Assembly: GCA_963805475.1 (NCBI GenBank)
Contig: CAWDUO010000010.1
Location: 62,001 to 126,000 of the forward strand
Direction: 5' to 3'
Length of the DNA stretch: 64,000 bases
Source: VRUE01 sp963805475
Lineage (GTDB): Bacteria; Actinomycetota; Thermoleophilia; Solirubrobacterales; 70-9
The notes beneath the pieces are model-generated. The model did not search any database and was not told where the DNA came from. It was given only the letters and a program-made list of their open reading frames with translations. The position numbers and the translations under genes were made by a program. Shown one piece after another: positions 32,475-40,652 of the stretch (positions are counted from its first letter, which is position 1; every line of letters starts with the position of its first letter).

Positions 32475-33231
32475 GCCCGTCTCGCATGAGGACAGGCTCA
32501 GCCTGGTCGAGCACCTCGACGAGCTCCGCCACCGCCTGATCATCTGCGCCGCGGCCTTCGCCGTCGCCCTGGCCCTCTGCTTCTGGCAGAGCCACCTGCT
32601 GCTCGAAGTCGCCTCCTGGCCGCTGCCGAGCGCGCACAAGAAGCTGATCACCTTCGGCGTCACCGAGCCGTTCACGACGACGCTGACCGTCGCCGCCTAC
32701 GGCGCGATCGTCCTCTCGCTGCCGGTCCTGATCTACCAGGCCTACGCCTTCGTCCTGCCGGCCTTCAGCGAGGCCGAGCGCCGGGTCGCGCTGCCGATCA
32801 TGCTGCTGGCGCCGCTGCTCTTCCTGACCGGCGTCGCCTTCGCCTACTTCGTCGTCATGCCCGCCGCCGTCCACTTCCTGCTCGGCTTCAACGAAAGCCA
32901 GTTCAACGTCCAGGTGCGCGCCCGCGACTACTACGGCTTCTTCTCGATGACGATGCTCGCCGGCGGCATCGTCTTCCAGCTGCCGCTGGCGATCCTCGCG
33001 GTCACCCGGCTCGGCATCGTCAGCGTCCGCCAGCTCAGCGCCAACCGGCGCTACGCGTACCTGGCGATCGCGATCGTCGCCGCGGCGCTGCCCGGCGTCG
33101 ACCCGGTCTCGATGCTGATCGAGATGGTCCCCCTGCTCGCCCTGTACGAGTTGAGTATCTTGCTGGCTCGCGCCTTCGGCCAGCCGAAGGCGGCAGGGGG
33201 AACGGCCAGACCGTCTACGCAGGAGAGATAG
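32455..33231 (+). CDS. tatC: Sec-independent translocase subunit TatC
   Basis: A 258-residue polytopic receptor of the Tat system. The N-terminal signature LVEHLDELRHRLIICAAAFA and EPFTTTLTVAAYGAIVLSLP are characteristic. FAYFVVMPAAVHFLLGF comes before the final membrane segments. The ATG at 32455 overlaps tatA; the first ~10 residues are basic and poorly conserved, so a slightly later start is possible. The next gene begins 6 nt downstream. Confidence 0.95.
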   Translation: MPRRRVRPVSHEDRLSLVEHLDELRHRLIICAAAFAVALALCFWQSHLLLEVASWPLPSAHKKLITFGVTEPFTTTLTVAAYGAIVLSLPVLIYQAYAFVLPAFSEAERRVALPIMLLAPLLFLTGVAFAYFVVMPAAVHFLLGFNESQFNVQVRARDYYGFFSMTMLAGGIVFQLPLAILAVTRLGIVSVRQLSANRRYAYLAIAIVAAALPGVDPVSMLIEMVPLLALYELSILLARAFGQPKAAGGTARPSTQER

Positions 33232-33237
33232 GAAGCG

Positions 33238-34044
33238 ATGTCAGCTAGCGGTGAGCGGCGAATGCTCTTCGACACCCGCGGGCGGCGCAAACACGTCATC
33301 CGGGTCGTCTACGCGATCCTCGCCCTGCTGATGGGGGCGAGCCTCTTCCTCGTCGTCGGCCCCTTCAACATCGCCAACCTGATCGGCAACTCGAGCTCGA
33401 CGAGCAGCGCCGCCAAGGCGCTGCACGAACAGGCCGAACGGATCGAACGGCGGCTGGCCAGGAGCCCGCAGGACGAGCAGCTGCTGCTCTCGCTGACCCG
33501 CGCCCGGATCAACGCCGCCAACGCCGAGATCGAACAGAGCGCAACGGCCGAAGCGCCGACGATCACGGTGGAAGCGAAGGAAGACTTCGCGCTCGCCGAG
33601 CATGCCTGGAGCCGCTACCTGAAGCAGGCGGGCGACGAACCGAACCCGATCGGCGCCCAGCTCGTCGCCTCCAGCTACTTCCGCCAGGCCGAAGGCAGCG
33701 CGACCGTCGGCGAAGCGTCGGAAAACGTCGCCAGCGCCGCCGCGGCCCAGCGGATCGCGGCCCAGCAGCGCCCCAGCCTCAACTCGCTCAGCACCCTGGC
33801 GATCTACGAGTACTTCGCCGGCGACTTCGCGGCCGGCGAGGAGGCGACCAAGCAGGCGGCGGCGAAGGCCGGCTCGAAGACGGAAGCCAAGGGCGTCGAA
33901 AACCAGCTCGCCGAATACCGCAAGCGCGGCAAGCAGTTCGCCAAGCAGAAGAAGGAAGTCGCGAAATTCGAAAGGGAAAAAGGCAAGGAAAGCCTCGAAA
34001 ACCCGTTCAGCGGCTTCGGCGGCTCCTCCGTGGGCGGCGGCTAG
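33238..34044 (+). CDS. Membrane-anchored TPR-like protein
   Basis: A 268-residue protein with one N-terminal membrane segment (VVYAILALLMGASLFLVVGP, about residues 24-43) and an Ala/Glu-rich helical outer part. That part contains helical pairs resembling TPR units, such as LAEHAWSRYLKQAGDEPNPI and IYEYFAGDFAAGEEATKQA. The tail is Lys-rich then Gly/Ser-rich. ATG at 33238 directly follows tatC, suggesting the tatA–tatC operon extends here. Glu is mostly GAA, unlike the GAG-rich replication genes. The function is not known. Confidence 0.75.
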   Translation: MSASGERRMLFDTRGRRKHVIRVVYAILALLMGASLFLVVGPFNIANLIGNSSSTSSAAKALHEQAERIERRLARSPQDEQLLLSLTRARINAANAEIEQSATAEAPTITVEAKEDFALAEHAWSRYLKQAGDEPNPIGAQLVASSYFRQAEGSATVGEASENVASAAAAQRIAAQQRPSLNSLSTLAIYEYFAGDFAAGEEATKQAAAKAGSKTEAKGVENQLAEYRKRGKQFAKQKKEVAKFEREKGKESLENPFSGFGGSSVGGG

Positions 34045-34058
34045 CGCCGCGGGCTTCC

Positions 34059-34064
34059 TATACT
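34059..34064 (+). promoter_or_regulatory. Possible -10 element of tRNA-Lys
   Basis: TATACT ends 9 nt before the first base of tRNA-Lys, and the same hexamer precedes rpmH. No clear -35 is seen, so this is a position-supported guess. Confidence 0.4.
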
Positions 34065-34073
34065 GCCGATCCC

Positions 34074-34146
34074 GGGCCGTTAGCTCAGCTGGTAGAGCAG
34101 GAGACTCTTAATCTCAAGGTCGCAGGTTCGATCCCTGCACGGCCCA
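34074..34146 (+). tRNA. tRNA-Lys (anticodon CTT)
   Basis: A 73-nt cloverleaf. Acceptor GGGCCGT pairs with ACGGCCC (34139-34145) and the discriminator is A. D arm GCTCAGCTGGTAGAGC, anticodon loop ACTCTTAAT with CTT, and T arm AGGTTCGATCCCT are present. CCA is not encoded. It lies between the TPR-like gene and the convergent secreted-protein gene. Confidence 0.96.
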
Positions 34147-34164
34147 CTTCGGCGCGGCGGCAGG

Positions 34165-34920
34165 TCAGGGACGTGGCGTGCAGGCTTTGAAGACGCTGCC
34201 GTAGATCACCGTGCCGTCGCCGAAGTAGAAGGCGCCGCGGGTTTGGAGGATGTAGTCCGAGCAGCGCGCCGAGACGAAGCTGAGCCCGCGGCCGTGGAAG
34301 CTGTAGCGGCGGCCGACCTTCGCGTCGATGCGGGTCAGGGAGCCGAGGCCTCCGGCGATCGGGGGGACGGTGAATTCGCTGCGGTAGCCGTAGACGCCGT
34401 GGTGGACGCGTTCGACCGGGGCGACGATGACGTAGGTCTCCGAGAGCGGGAACGGCGCCCGGGCCTGTCCGAGGACGGTCGGGCTGCCGTGGCTGCGCGG
34501 CCCGTTGAAGAGCGTCAGCGGCACCTTCAGGTCGAAGCGCGCCAGCCCGGCGAGCGTCACCGCGGCGGCGACGTGGCCCGTGCCGACGATCGCTCCGCGG
34601 CAGCGCCTGCGCGCCTGGGCCGTCGTCGCCCCCTCCAACCTGCTCTGCTGGCAGACCGGCAGCCCGGCGGCGGTCAGGCGGCCGTCGTGGTCGAATTCGA
34701 GCACGACTCGCTGAAGCGGCGGCGGCACCGACCCGTTCGTCTCCTGGATCTGCCCGTACCCCTGAAAGCGGATCGGCGCGAATTCCCGTTTCGGCAACAC
34801 CCGCGGCTCAAACCCCCCGTCCGCATGCAACACCAGGGTTCCAACCCGCACCGTAGCCGCGCTGGCAGAAGATGCAACCACCACCCCCAAAATCATCAGA
34901 AATGAAATTTTCTTTTTCAT
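34165..34920 (-). CDS. Secreted four-cysteine protein, paralogue 1
   Basis: A 251-residue protein with a signal peptide (MKKKISFLMILGVVVASSAS). It belongs to a paralogous group of four in this window (also at 35081, 48235, 49126). Shared features are GxLxxxADGGFxPRxLPK-like starts, GLPVC, ARRRCRGAIVGTG, a LTLFNGP block, ARC near residue 215, and a terminal cysteine in KACTP. The four cysteines are invariant across the group and suggest two disulfides in a beta-rich extracytoplasmic domain. Its start codon directly abuts the left arm of the long hairpin E. The function is unknown. Confidence 0.8.
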   Translation of the reverse strand: MKKKISFLMILGVVVASSASAATVRVGTLVLHADGGFEPRVLPKREFAPIRFQGYGQIQETNGSVPPPLQRVVLEFDHDGRLTAAGLPVCQQSRLEGATTAQARRRCRGAIVGTGHVAAAVTLAGLARFDLKVPLTLFNGPRSHGSPTVLGQARAPFPLSETYVIVAPVERVHHGVYGYRSEFTVPPIAGGLGSLTRIDAKVGRRYSFHGRGLSFVSARCSDYILQTRGAFYFGDGTVIYGSVFKACTPRP

Positions 34921-35083
34921 GACCCCTGGATCAAAATTAGCGCGAGACTGAGGTGGGCGATGACCAAGCAGGGGCGTGACGAGACGACTCCCGCGTAGCA
35001 GCGCTACGTGGGAGTCGGGGAGGCGCGGCCATGCGCAGGGTCAGCGCCCGCGTCAGGCCGCGATCATTTTGATCCAGGGGTCA
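34920..35083. repeat. Long hairpin element E between two paralogous genes
   Basis: Perfect 18-bp arms (34920-34937 and 35066-35083) enclose 128 bp that fold back imperfectly along their whole length. The inner stem is GACTCCCGCGTAGC against GCTACGTGGGAGTC. The left arm includes the last base of the downstream gene's start codon, and the right arm contains the stop codon of the upstream minus-strand gene. The element therefore fills the whole intergenic space. No second copy was recognised in the window. Confidence 0.8.
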
Positions 35084-35845
35084 CCGGATCTTGCAGGGTT
35101 TAAAAATGGTTCCCTGCACGAAGCTGCCGTCTTCGAAGCTGAACTCGGCCTTCGCCTGCAGGCGGCCGTCGGCGCAGCGGGCGTTGGCGTAGCTGAGCCG
35201 CTTGCCGTGCCAGTTCCATTCGCGGCCGATCGTCAGGTGGCCGCCGGTTGGCGAGCCGTAGCCGTTGACGATTTTGGGGAATTCGGCGACGGTCTTGAAG
35301 CCGTAGCGGCCGTGGTGGACCTTTTGGATCTCGACCAGGACGAGGTATGTGGTCGGCCCCGGGTAGTCGATGTGGGCGTGGCCGATCACGCTCGGGTTGC
35401 CGTGCACGACCGGCCCGTTGAACAGGGTCAGCGGCGAGGAGACCTTGATCGGCCGCTGTTCGGGCAGCTCGACCACGCCGGTGCCGAAGCCGGTCCCGAC
35501 GATCGCGCCCGGGCAGAGCTTGCGCGCCTGCTTGGTCGTCGTCGCGATGAGGCGACCCCTGCTGCATTTCGGCAGCCCGCGCGTCTCGACCGCGCCGTGC
35601 TTGTCGAATTCGAGCGTCAGCGTGCGCAGCGGCGAGGGCCGGGTGCCGTCGACCGTCTTGAAGGTGGCGTGGCCGAACAGCTTGATCGGCGCGTTTTCGT
35701 TCTTCGGCAGCGTGCGCGGCGTGAAGCCGCCGTCGCCGACGATGACGATGTTGCCGATCCGCAGCTTGATCGCCTCGGCGGCGCCCGCGCCCACCAGGCC
35801 GACGAGCGCCAGCGCGACCAGCGTTCTTAACAGAGTCTTCCGCAT
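35081..35845 (-). CDS. Secreted four-cysteine protein, paralogue 2
   Basis: A 254-residue exported protein: basic MRKTLLR then hydrophobic TLVALALVGLVGAGAAEA. Family landmarks are DGTRPSPLRTLTLEFDKHG, GLPKC, ARKLCPGAIVGTG, SSPLTLFNGPVVHGNPSVIG, ARC and a C-terminal FKPC. The four cysteines align with those of the other three paralogues. It is divergent from the MMPL gene at 35861 by only 15 nt, and element E lies downstream. Its linkage to MMPL and Mce genes hints at a role in the envelope or lipid traffic, but that is inference. Confidence 0.8.
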   Translation of the reverse strand: MRKTLLRTLVALALVGLVGAGAAEAIKLRIGNIVIVGDGGFTPRTLPKNENAPIKLFGHATFKTVDGTRPSPLRTLTLEFDKHGAVETRGLPKCSRGRLIATTTKQARKLCPGAIVGTGFGTGVVELPEQRPIKVSSPLTLFNGPVVHGNPSVIGHAHIDYPGPTTYLVLVEIQKVHHGRYGFKTVAEFPKIVNGYGSPTGGHLTIGREWNWHGKRLSYANARCADGRLQAKAEFSFEDGSFVQGTIFKPCKIR

Positions 35846-35860
35846 TCAGGGGCCCCCTCC

Positions 35861-38800
35861 GTGTTCCCCAATCGCCAAACTAGCACGGTGGCCTCGTGGA
35901 GGAGCAGGGGGAGCGGGAGGGGTGTGCTCGCTGTCGCGCTGGCGGCGCTCGTCGTGCTGGGGATCCTCGGGGCGGGCGTAGAGAGCAAGCTCAGCCCGAC
36001 CAGCCTCGAAATCCCCGGCACCGAATCGGCCCGGGCCAATCGGCTGCTGCGCGAACATTTCGGCGAAAGCGCCCCCTTCGTGATCCTGCTGCGCGGGCCG
36101 GCGAAGCAGCTCGACCGGCAGGGGCCGCGGCTGGTCCGCGCCCTGCGTCGCAGCGGCCCCGACGTGACCACGCTCTCGCCATGGGACCGCGGCACGGTGC
36201 AGCGGCTGCGCCCCGGGCCGCGCCGGGCGATCGTGATCGCCGACTTCCACGTCGGCATCGACGAGGCGGTCAACGGGACCGTTCCCGAGCTGAACGGGAT
36301 CCTGGCGGCGAACGTCGAGCCGCCGGTGCGCTGGACCCAGACCGGCTACGCGACCCTCTCGCGGGCGATCCAGGAAGACTCGATCTCCGCCACCGAGCGC
36401 GGCGAGCTGATCGCGCTGCCGATCCTGCTGATCGTCCTGCTGCTCGTCTTCCGCTCGCCGCTCGCCGCCGCGATCCCGCTGGCCTTCGGCGGGATCACCG
36501 TGATCGGCTCGCGCGGGCTGCTGGCGATCGCGACCAACTGGTTCAGCGTCGACGCCTTCGCGCTGACGGTCTGCACGATGATGGGCCTGGCGCTGGGGGT
36601 CGACTACGCGCTGCTGATGGTCTCGCGCTTCCGCGAGGAGCTCGCCACCGGGGCGGCGCCCCGCGAGGCCGCCCGGGCGACCCGGCGCACCGCCGGGCGC
36701 ACCACGGTCTTCGCCGGCAGCACGCTGATGCTCTCGATGCTGGTCGCCTTCTTCATCGTGCCCGGCTCGCTGCTGGGCTCGCTGGCGGCGACGCTGCTGC
36801 TCGTCGTCGCGCTCAGCGTCCTGGTCGCCACGGTGGTCGGCCCGCCGGTCCTGGCGCTGCTGGGCTCCAACGTCGACCGCTGGCGGATCGGCCCGGCGCC
36901 GAGCGAGGGCGACTCGCGCCTGATGAGGTTGGTCCACGCCGCGCTGCGCCGCCCGGCCCCCGTGGCGCTCGCGATCGGGTTCGTCGTGCTGGTCCTGGCG
37001 ACGCCGGCGCTCGGCCTCAAGACCGGGCCGCCGAGCCAGACCCAGCTCGCCCACAACGATCCCGTGCGCAAGGACTTCGAACTGATCGACCGCTCGATCG
37101 GCCCCGGCTACGACGCCCCGTTCACGGTCGTCGCGGTCGCCGACCGGGGGACGGTGACCGAACCGCACCGGCTGGCGGCGCTGAGTCGCTGGCAGCATCG
37201 GATCGCGGCGCTGCCCGGCGTGCAGGCCGTCGCCGGCCCGGCGCAGGTCTCCAGGGCGGTCGCGCCGCTGCGCCAGGCGAGCGCCCTGCTCGCCGGCGGC
37301 GGCGAAACCGGGCCGCTGGCCCAGCTCGGCCGGCTGGGGCGCAACCTCGGCCGCGCCGCGGCGGGCGTCGCCCAGCTGCGCGGCGGGATCGCCAGGGCGA
37401 GCTACGGCGCCGGCCTGCTGGCCGAGGGATCGGGCAAGGCCGAAGAAGGCGCCGCGGCGCTCGCCGCCGGCCTGGCGCAGGCGGAATCCGGCAGCGAACG
37501 CGCGGTGGCCGCGCTGCACACCTTCGCCGACGGCGCCCGCCGCCTCGCCGGCGCCCAGCACCAGGCCGCGATTGCCGGGCTCAACGTCAAGTTCGCGCTG
37601 CAGAGCCTGGTCCCGAACCTGAATCGCAACGCGCTGACCCGCTCGCGCCGCCTGCAGAAGTCGCTCAACCAGGTCTCCAAGCAGACGGTGCCGGGCCTCG
37701 AGCCGCCCGCCGAAGAAGCCGAAGCGCAGCTGAAGGCGGCGCTCGCGGCGCTCGAAGGGATGACCACCGGCAGGAGCGACGCCGAGTACGGGGCGGCCCT
37801 GGACGCGGTGCGGGCTGGGCTGAGCGCGGCGAGCGTGCTGCCGGGCGGACTGGCGTCGCTGGAGTCGACGCTGACCGAGGACGCCGAAGAAGCGAAGGAG
37901 GTGACCGACTGGCTCGTCTCCGGGGTCGCCCTGATCAAGAAGCTCAGCAACGGCGCCAAACGCCTCTCCGACGGGCTGCAGAAGCTCGAAGGGGCGGGCA
38001 AGCGGCTCGCCCACGGCTCGGCCCGCCTCGCCCGCGCCGCCACCGGGCTGCAGAGCGGCGTCGCCCGGCTGGGGGCCGGCGCCACCGCGCTGGCGGGCGG
38101 GCTGACCAGGCTGCGCGCCGGCGCCCGGACCCTGGAAGAAGGCCTCTCCCGGGGCTACAGCCAGTCCTACCCGCTGCAGTCGGGGCTGCGTCGCGCGACC
38201 GTGCAGGTGCTCTCGAGCACGGCCTCGCTGAAGCGCAAGGCGCGCCGCGTGCAGCGCGCCACGCCCGGGATCTTCGACTCCGGCTACTTCGTCCTCTCCG
38301 CGCTCGACGGCGCCCGCCCGCGCACCCGCGAGCGGGCCGGGGAAGTGGTCGACCTGAACGGCGGCGGCCAGGCCGCGGCGATCCTCGTGATCCCGCGCTA
38401 CACCTTCAACTCGCCCGGCTCGCGGGCGCTGAACAGGCGGCTCGACCGCCGCGCGGCGGCGCTCGGGCGCGAAGCGGGCCTGCGCACCGGCGTCGCCGGC
38501 GGCGCCGCCACGCTCAACGACTACAGCCGCGTCACGCGGGCGCGGATCCCCTACGTGATCGCGGCGATCGCCCTCGCCACCTTCCTCGTCCTCGTCCTCG
38601 TCCTGCGGGCGCTGCCGCTGGCGGCGATCGCGGTCGGCCTCAACCTGGCCACGGTCGCCGTCGCCTTCGGCGTCCTCACGCTGCTCTTCAACCTGCCCGA
38701 AGACTGGCCGCTGGGCGGTCACACCTACGTCGACGCGGTCGGCGCGACGGCGATCTTCGGCGTCGTCTTCGGCCTCTCGATCGACTACGCGGTCTTCCTG

Positions 38801-39106
38801 CTGGTGCGGATGCGCGAGCACTACGACCGCCACGGCGACAACGCCGCCGCGATCGAGTTCGGCCTGCAGCGCACGGCGCGTGTGATCACCGGGGCGGCGG
38901 CGATCATGATGGCCGTCTTCGTCGCCTTCGCCGGCGCCTCGATCGCCACGGTCAGCCAGCTCGGGGTCGGGCTGACCGTCGCCGTGCTGCTCGACGCGAC
39001 GGTCGTCCGCATCGTCCTGCTGCCGGCGCTGATGCTGCTGATCGGCGACCGCGTCTGGTGGCTGCCGCGGCCGCTGGCGCGGATCCTGCCCAGGCTCAAC
39101 GTCTGA
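35861..39106 (+). CDS. MMPL/RND-family membrane transporter (paralogue)
   Basis: A protein of up to 1081 residues, alignable with the one at 24487. Shared segments include SPTSLEIPGTESARANRLLR, ALGVDYALLMVSRFREEL and LSIDYAVFLLVRMREHYD. Both have a large central extracytoplasmic domain with L-x-x-G helical repeats. MMPL proteins are proton-driven exporters of lipids or lipid precursors. It is directly upstream of the six Mce genes, where a YrbE permease would be expected. The GTG at 35861 gives the longest frame; a later GTG (35888) is equally possible because neither has a strong ribosome-binding site. Confidence 0.88.
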   Translation: MFPNRQTSTVASWRSRGSGRGVLAVALAALVVLGILGAGVESKLSPTSLEIPGTESARANRLLREHFGESAPFVILLRGPAKQLDRQGPRLVRALRRSGPDVTTLSPWDRGTVQRLRPGPRRAIVIADFHVGIDEAVNGTVPELNGILAANVEPPVRWTQTGYATLSRAIQEDSISATERGELIALPILLIVLLLVFRSPLAAAIPLAFGGITVIGSRGLLAIATNWFSVDAFALTVCTMMGLALGVDYALLMVSRFREELATGAAPREAARATRRTAGRTTVFAGSTLMLSMLVAFFIVPGSLLGSLAATLLLVVALSVLVATVVGPPVLALLGSNVDRWRIGPAPSEGDSRLMRLVHAALRRPAPVALAIGFVVLVLATPALGLKTGPPSQTQLAHNDPVRKDFELIDRSIGPGYDAPFTVVAVADRGTVTEPHRLAALSRWQHRIAALPGVQAVAGPAQVSRAVAPLRQASALLAGGGETGPLAQLGRLGRNLGRAAAGVAQLRGGIARASYGAGLLAEGSGKAEEGAAALAAGLAQAESGSERAVAALHTFADGARRLAGAQHQAAIAGLNVKFALQSLVPNLNRNALTRSRRLQKSLNQVSKQTVPGLEPPAEEAEAQLKAALAALEGMTTGRSDAEYGAALDAVRAGLSAASVLPGGLASLESTLTEDAEEAKEVTDWLVSGVALIKKLSNGAKRLSDGLQKLEGAGKRLAHGSARLARAATGLQSGVARLGAGATALAGGLTRLRAGARTLEEGLSRGYSQSYPLQSGLRRATVQVLSSTASLKRKARRVQRATPGIFDSGYFVLSALDGARPRTRERAGEVVDLNGGGQAAAILVIPRYTFNSPGSRALNRRLDRRAAALGREAGLRTGVAGGAATLNDYSRVTRARIPYVIAAIALATFLVLVLVLRALPLAAIAVGLNLATVAVAFGVLTLLFNLPEDWPLGGHTYVDAVGATAIFGVVFGLSIDYAVFLLVRMREHYDRHGDNAAAIEFGLQRTARVITGAAAIMMAVFVAFAGASIATVSQLGVGLTVAVLLDATVVRIVLLPALMLLIGDRVWWLPRPLARILPRLNV

Positions 39107-39248
39107 GCGGTTGAATCCCGGCGCGGTCCGCAACGCGTTGACTTCGAGTTAAGCCAGGCGCGCTCGCGCCCGTGGCGGCTGACCGCTCGGATACGATTCG
39201 GCCGCTATTCCTCTGTATGGAGGCGGGGGAAAGCTCGAGCGACGATCC

Positions 39249-40652
39249 GTGGCTGCCAATGAGTCAGGCGAGGAGAAGGGACCGGCGAATGCTCGGGGGA
39301 CCACGCCCGCGCGGATCGCGACGATAGCCGGGCTGGCCATCGTCGCCCTCGCCCTCGCCGTCGTCGTCTTCAGCGGCGGCGGCGGGCACAAGTACAAGCT
39401 GATCTTCCAGAATGCCGCGCAGCTCGTGCCCGACAACCAGGTCCTGATCGGCGGCCAGGCGGTCGGCTCGGTGGAAAGCATCTCGCTGACCGACGACAAC
39501 CTGGCGGAAATCGAGATCAGCTCAGAACAGGAGCTGCACGAGGGCAGCACGGCGACGATCCGCGCCACCTCGCTCTCCGGCGTCGCCAACCACTACATCT
39601 CGATCAGCCCGGGGCCGAACAGCAGCCCGCCGCTCGAAGAAGGGGCGACGCTGGGGCTCGGCTCGACCACGACCGAGGTCGACCTCGACCAGTTCTTCAA
39701 CACCTTCCCGAACCCGGTCCGCCGCGCCCTCGGCCAGTTCGTGCGCGGCAACGCGGCGCAGTTCCGCGATCGCGGCGCCGGCGCGAACGAGACCTTCAAG
39801 TACTTCGGCCCGGCGCTCAACCGGACCAACGCCTTCGTCGGCGAACTGAACTCCGACCAGCACCTGCTCGAACGCTTCGTCGTCAGCTCGAGCAAGCTCT
39901 CGACCGTCGTCGCCTCGCGCGGCGAGCAGCTCTCCAGCGCAATCTCCCACGCCAGCACCGCGTTCGGCGCGATCGCCAGCCAGAACCGGGCCCTGGACCA
40001 GACGCTGCGCGAGCTGCCGCCGTTCATGCGCCAGGCGAACACCACCTTCGTCAACCTGCGCGCCGCGCTCGACGACCTCGATCCGCTGGTCGAAACGGCG
40101 AAGCCGGCGACGAAGAACCTGGCGCCGTTCCTCGCCGAACTGCGCCCCGTGCTCTCGAAAGCGGTGCCGGTTTTCAAGAACCTGCGCCTCAGCGCCGCCC
40201 GCAAGGGCTTCGCCAACGACACCGCGGAAGCGCTCGCCCTCTTCCCGCTGGTGCAGGAACGCTCGGCCAAGGCCTTCCCGCACGCCGAGCAGGGCATCGA
40301 AGCGTTCCAGCCGACCCTGAACTTCGCCCGCAGCTACACGCCGGACATCTTCAACGGCTTCGGCAAGCTCGGCCAGATCACCGGCTACTACGACGGCAAC
40401 GGCCACTACGCCCGCGCCCAGCTCGCCTTCAACATCTTCAAGCGCAACGGGGAAGGCGAGCTCGAACCGATCAAGCCGAGCGAACAGTACAACGCCTACG
40501 GAGGCTCGGCCGGCGTGCGGCGGCCGTGCCCGGGCGGCGGCACCCAGTCCGCCGCCGACGGCTCCAATCCCTTCGTCAGCCCGCCCTTCTCCGGCTCGGG
40601 CGTGAGCTCATCGGAATGCAACCCGGCGGACGCGCCGCCAGGTGGGCCATGA
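39249..40652 (+). CDS. Mce-family protein 1
   Basis: A 467-residue Mce/MlaD protein: short cytoplasmic N-terminus, a membrane anchor (ATIAGLAIVALALAVVVFSG), then the MCE beta-barrel domain with VLIGGQAVGSVESISL. A long helical region follows (about residues 130-400), and a Gly/Ser/Pro tail. MCE proteins form hexameric rings or tubes that carry lipids across the envelope. The GTG start at 39249 follows a 142-nt gap that holds no gene. It overlaps the second gene by 4 nt, and all six Mce genes run in one direction. Confidence 0.9.
   Translation: MAANESGEEKGPANARGTTPARIATIAGLAIVALALAVVVFSGGGGHKYKLIFQNAAQLVPDNQVLIGGQAVGSVESISLTDDNLAEIEISSEQELHEGSTATIRATSLSGVANHYISISPGPNSSPPLEEGATLGLGSTTTEVDLDQFFNTFPNPVRRALGQFVRGNAAQFRDRGAGANETFKYFGPALNRTNAFVGELNSDQHLLERFVVSSSKLSTVVASRGEQLSSAISHASTAFGAIASQNRALDQTLRELPPFMRQANTTFVNLRAALDDLDPLVETAKPATKNLAPFLAELRPVLSKAVPVFKNLRLSAARKGFANDTAEALALFPLVQERSAKAFPHAEQGIEAFQPTLNFARSYTPDIFNGFGKLGQITGYYDGNGHYARAQLAFNIFKRNGEGELEPIKPSEQYNAYGGSAGVRRPCPGGGTQSAADGSNPFVSPPFSGSGVSSSECNPADAPPGGP

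Noticed and set aside
34930..35080. Small RNA gene inside element E
   Set aside because: The long fold-back is clear, but no promoter is visible and both ends belong to neighbouring genes; transcription as a separate RNA cannot be supported.
35846..39133. Minus-strand reading frame of about 1100 codons opposite the MMPL gene
   Set aside because: The plus-strand product has clear MMPL signatures, while the minus-strand translation is Arg/Asp/Gln-rich and featureless.
39138..39143. TTGACT before the Mce operon as a promoter
   Set aside because: The sequence 17 nt downstream is GC-rich with no -10; a TACGAT farther on is too distant.
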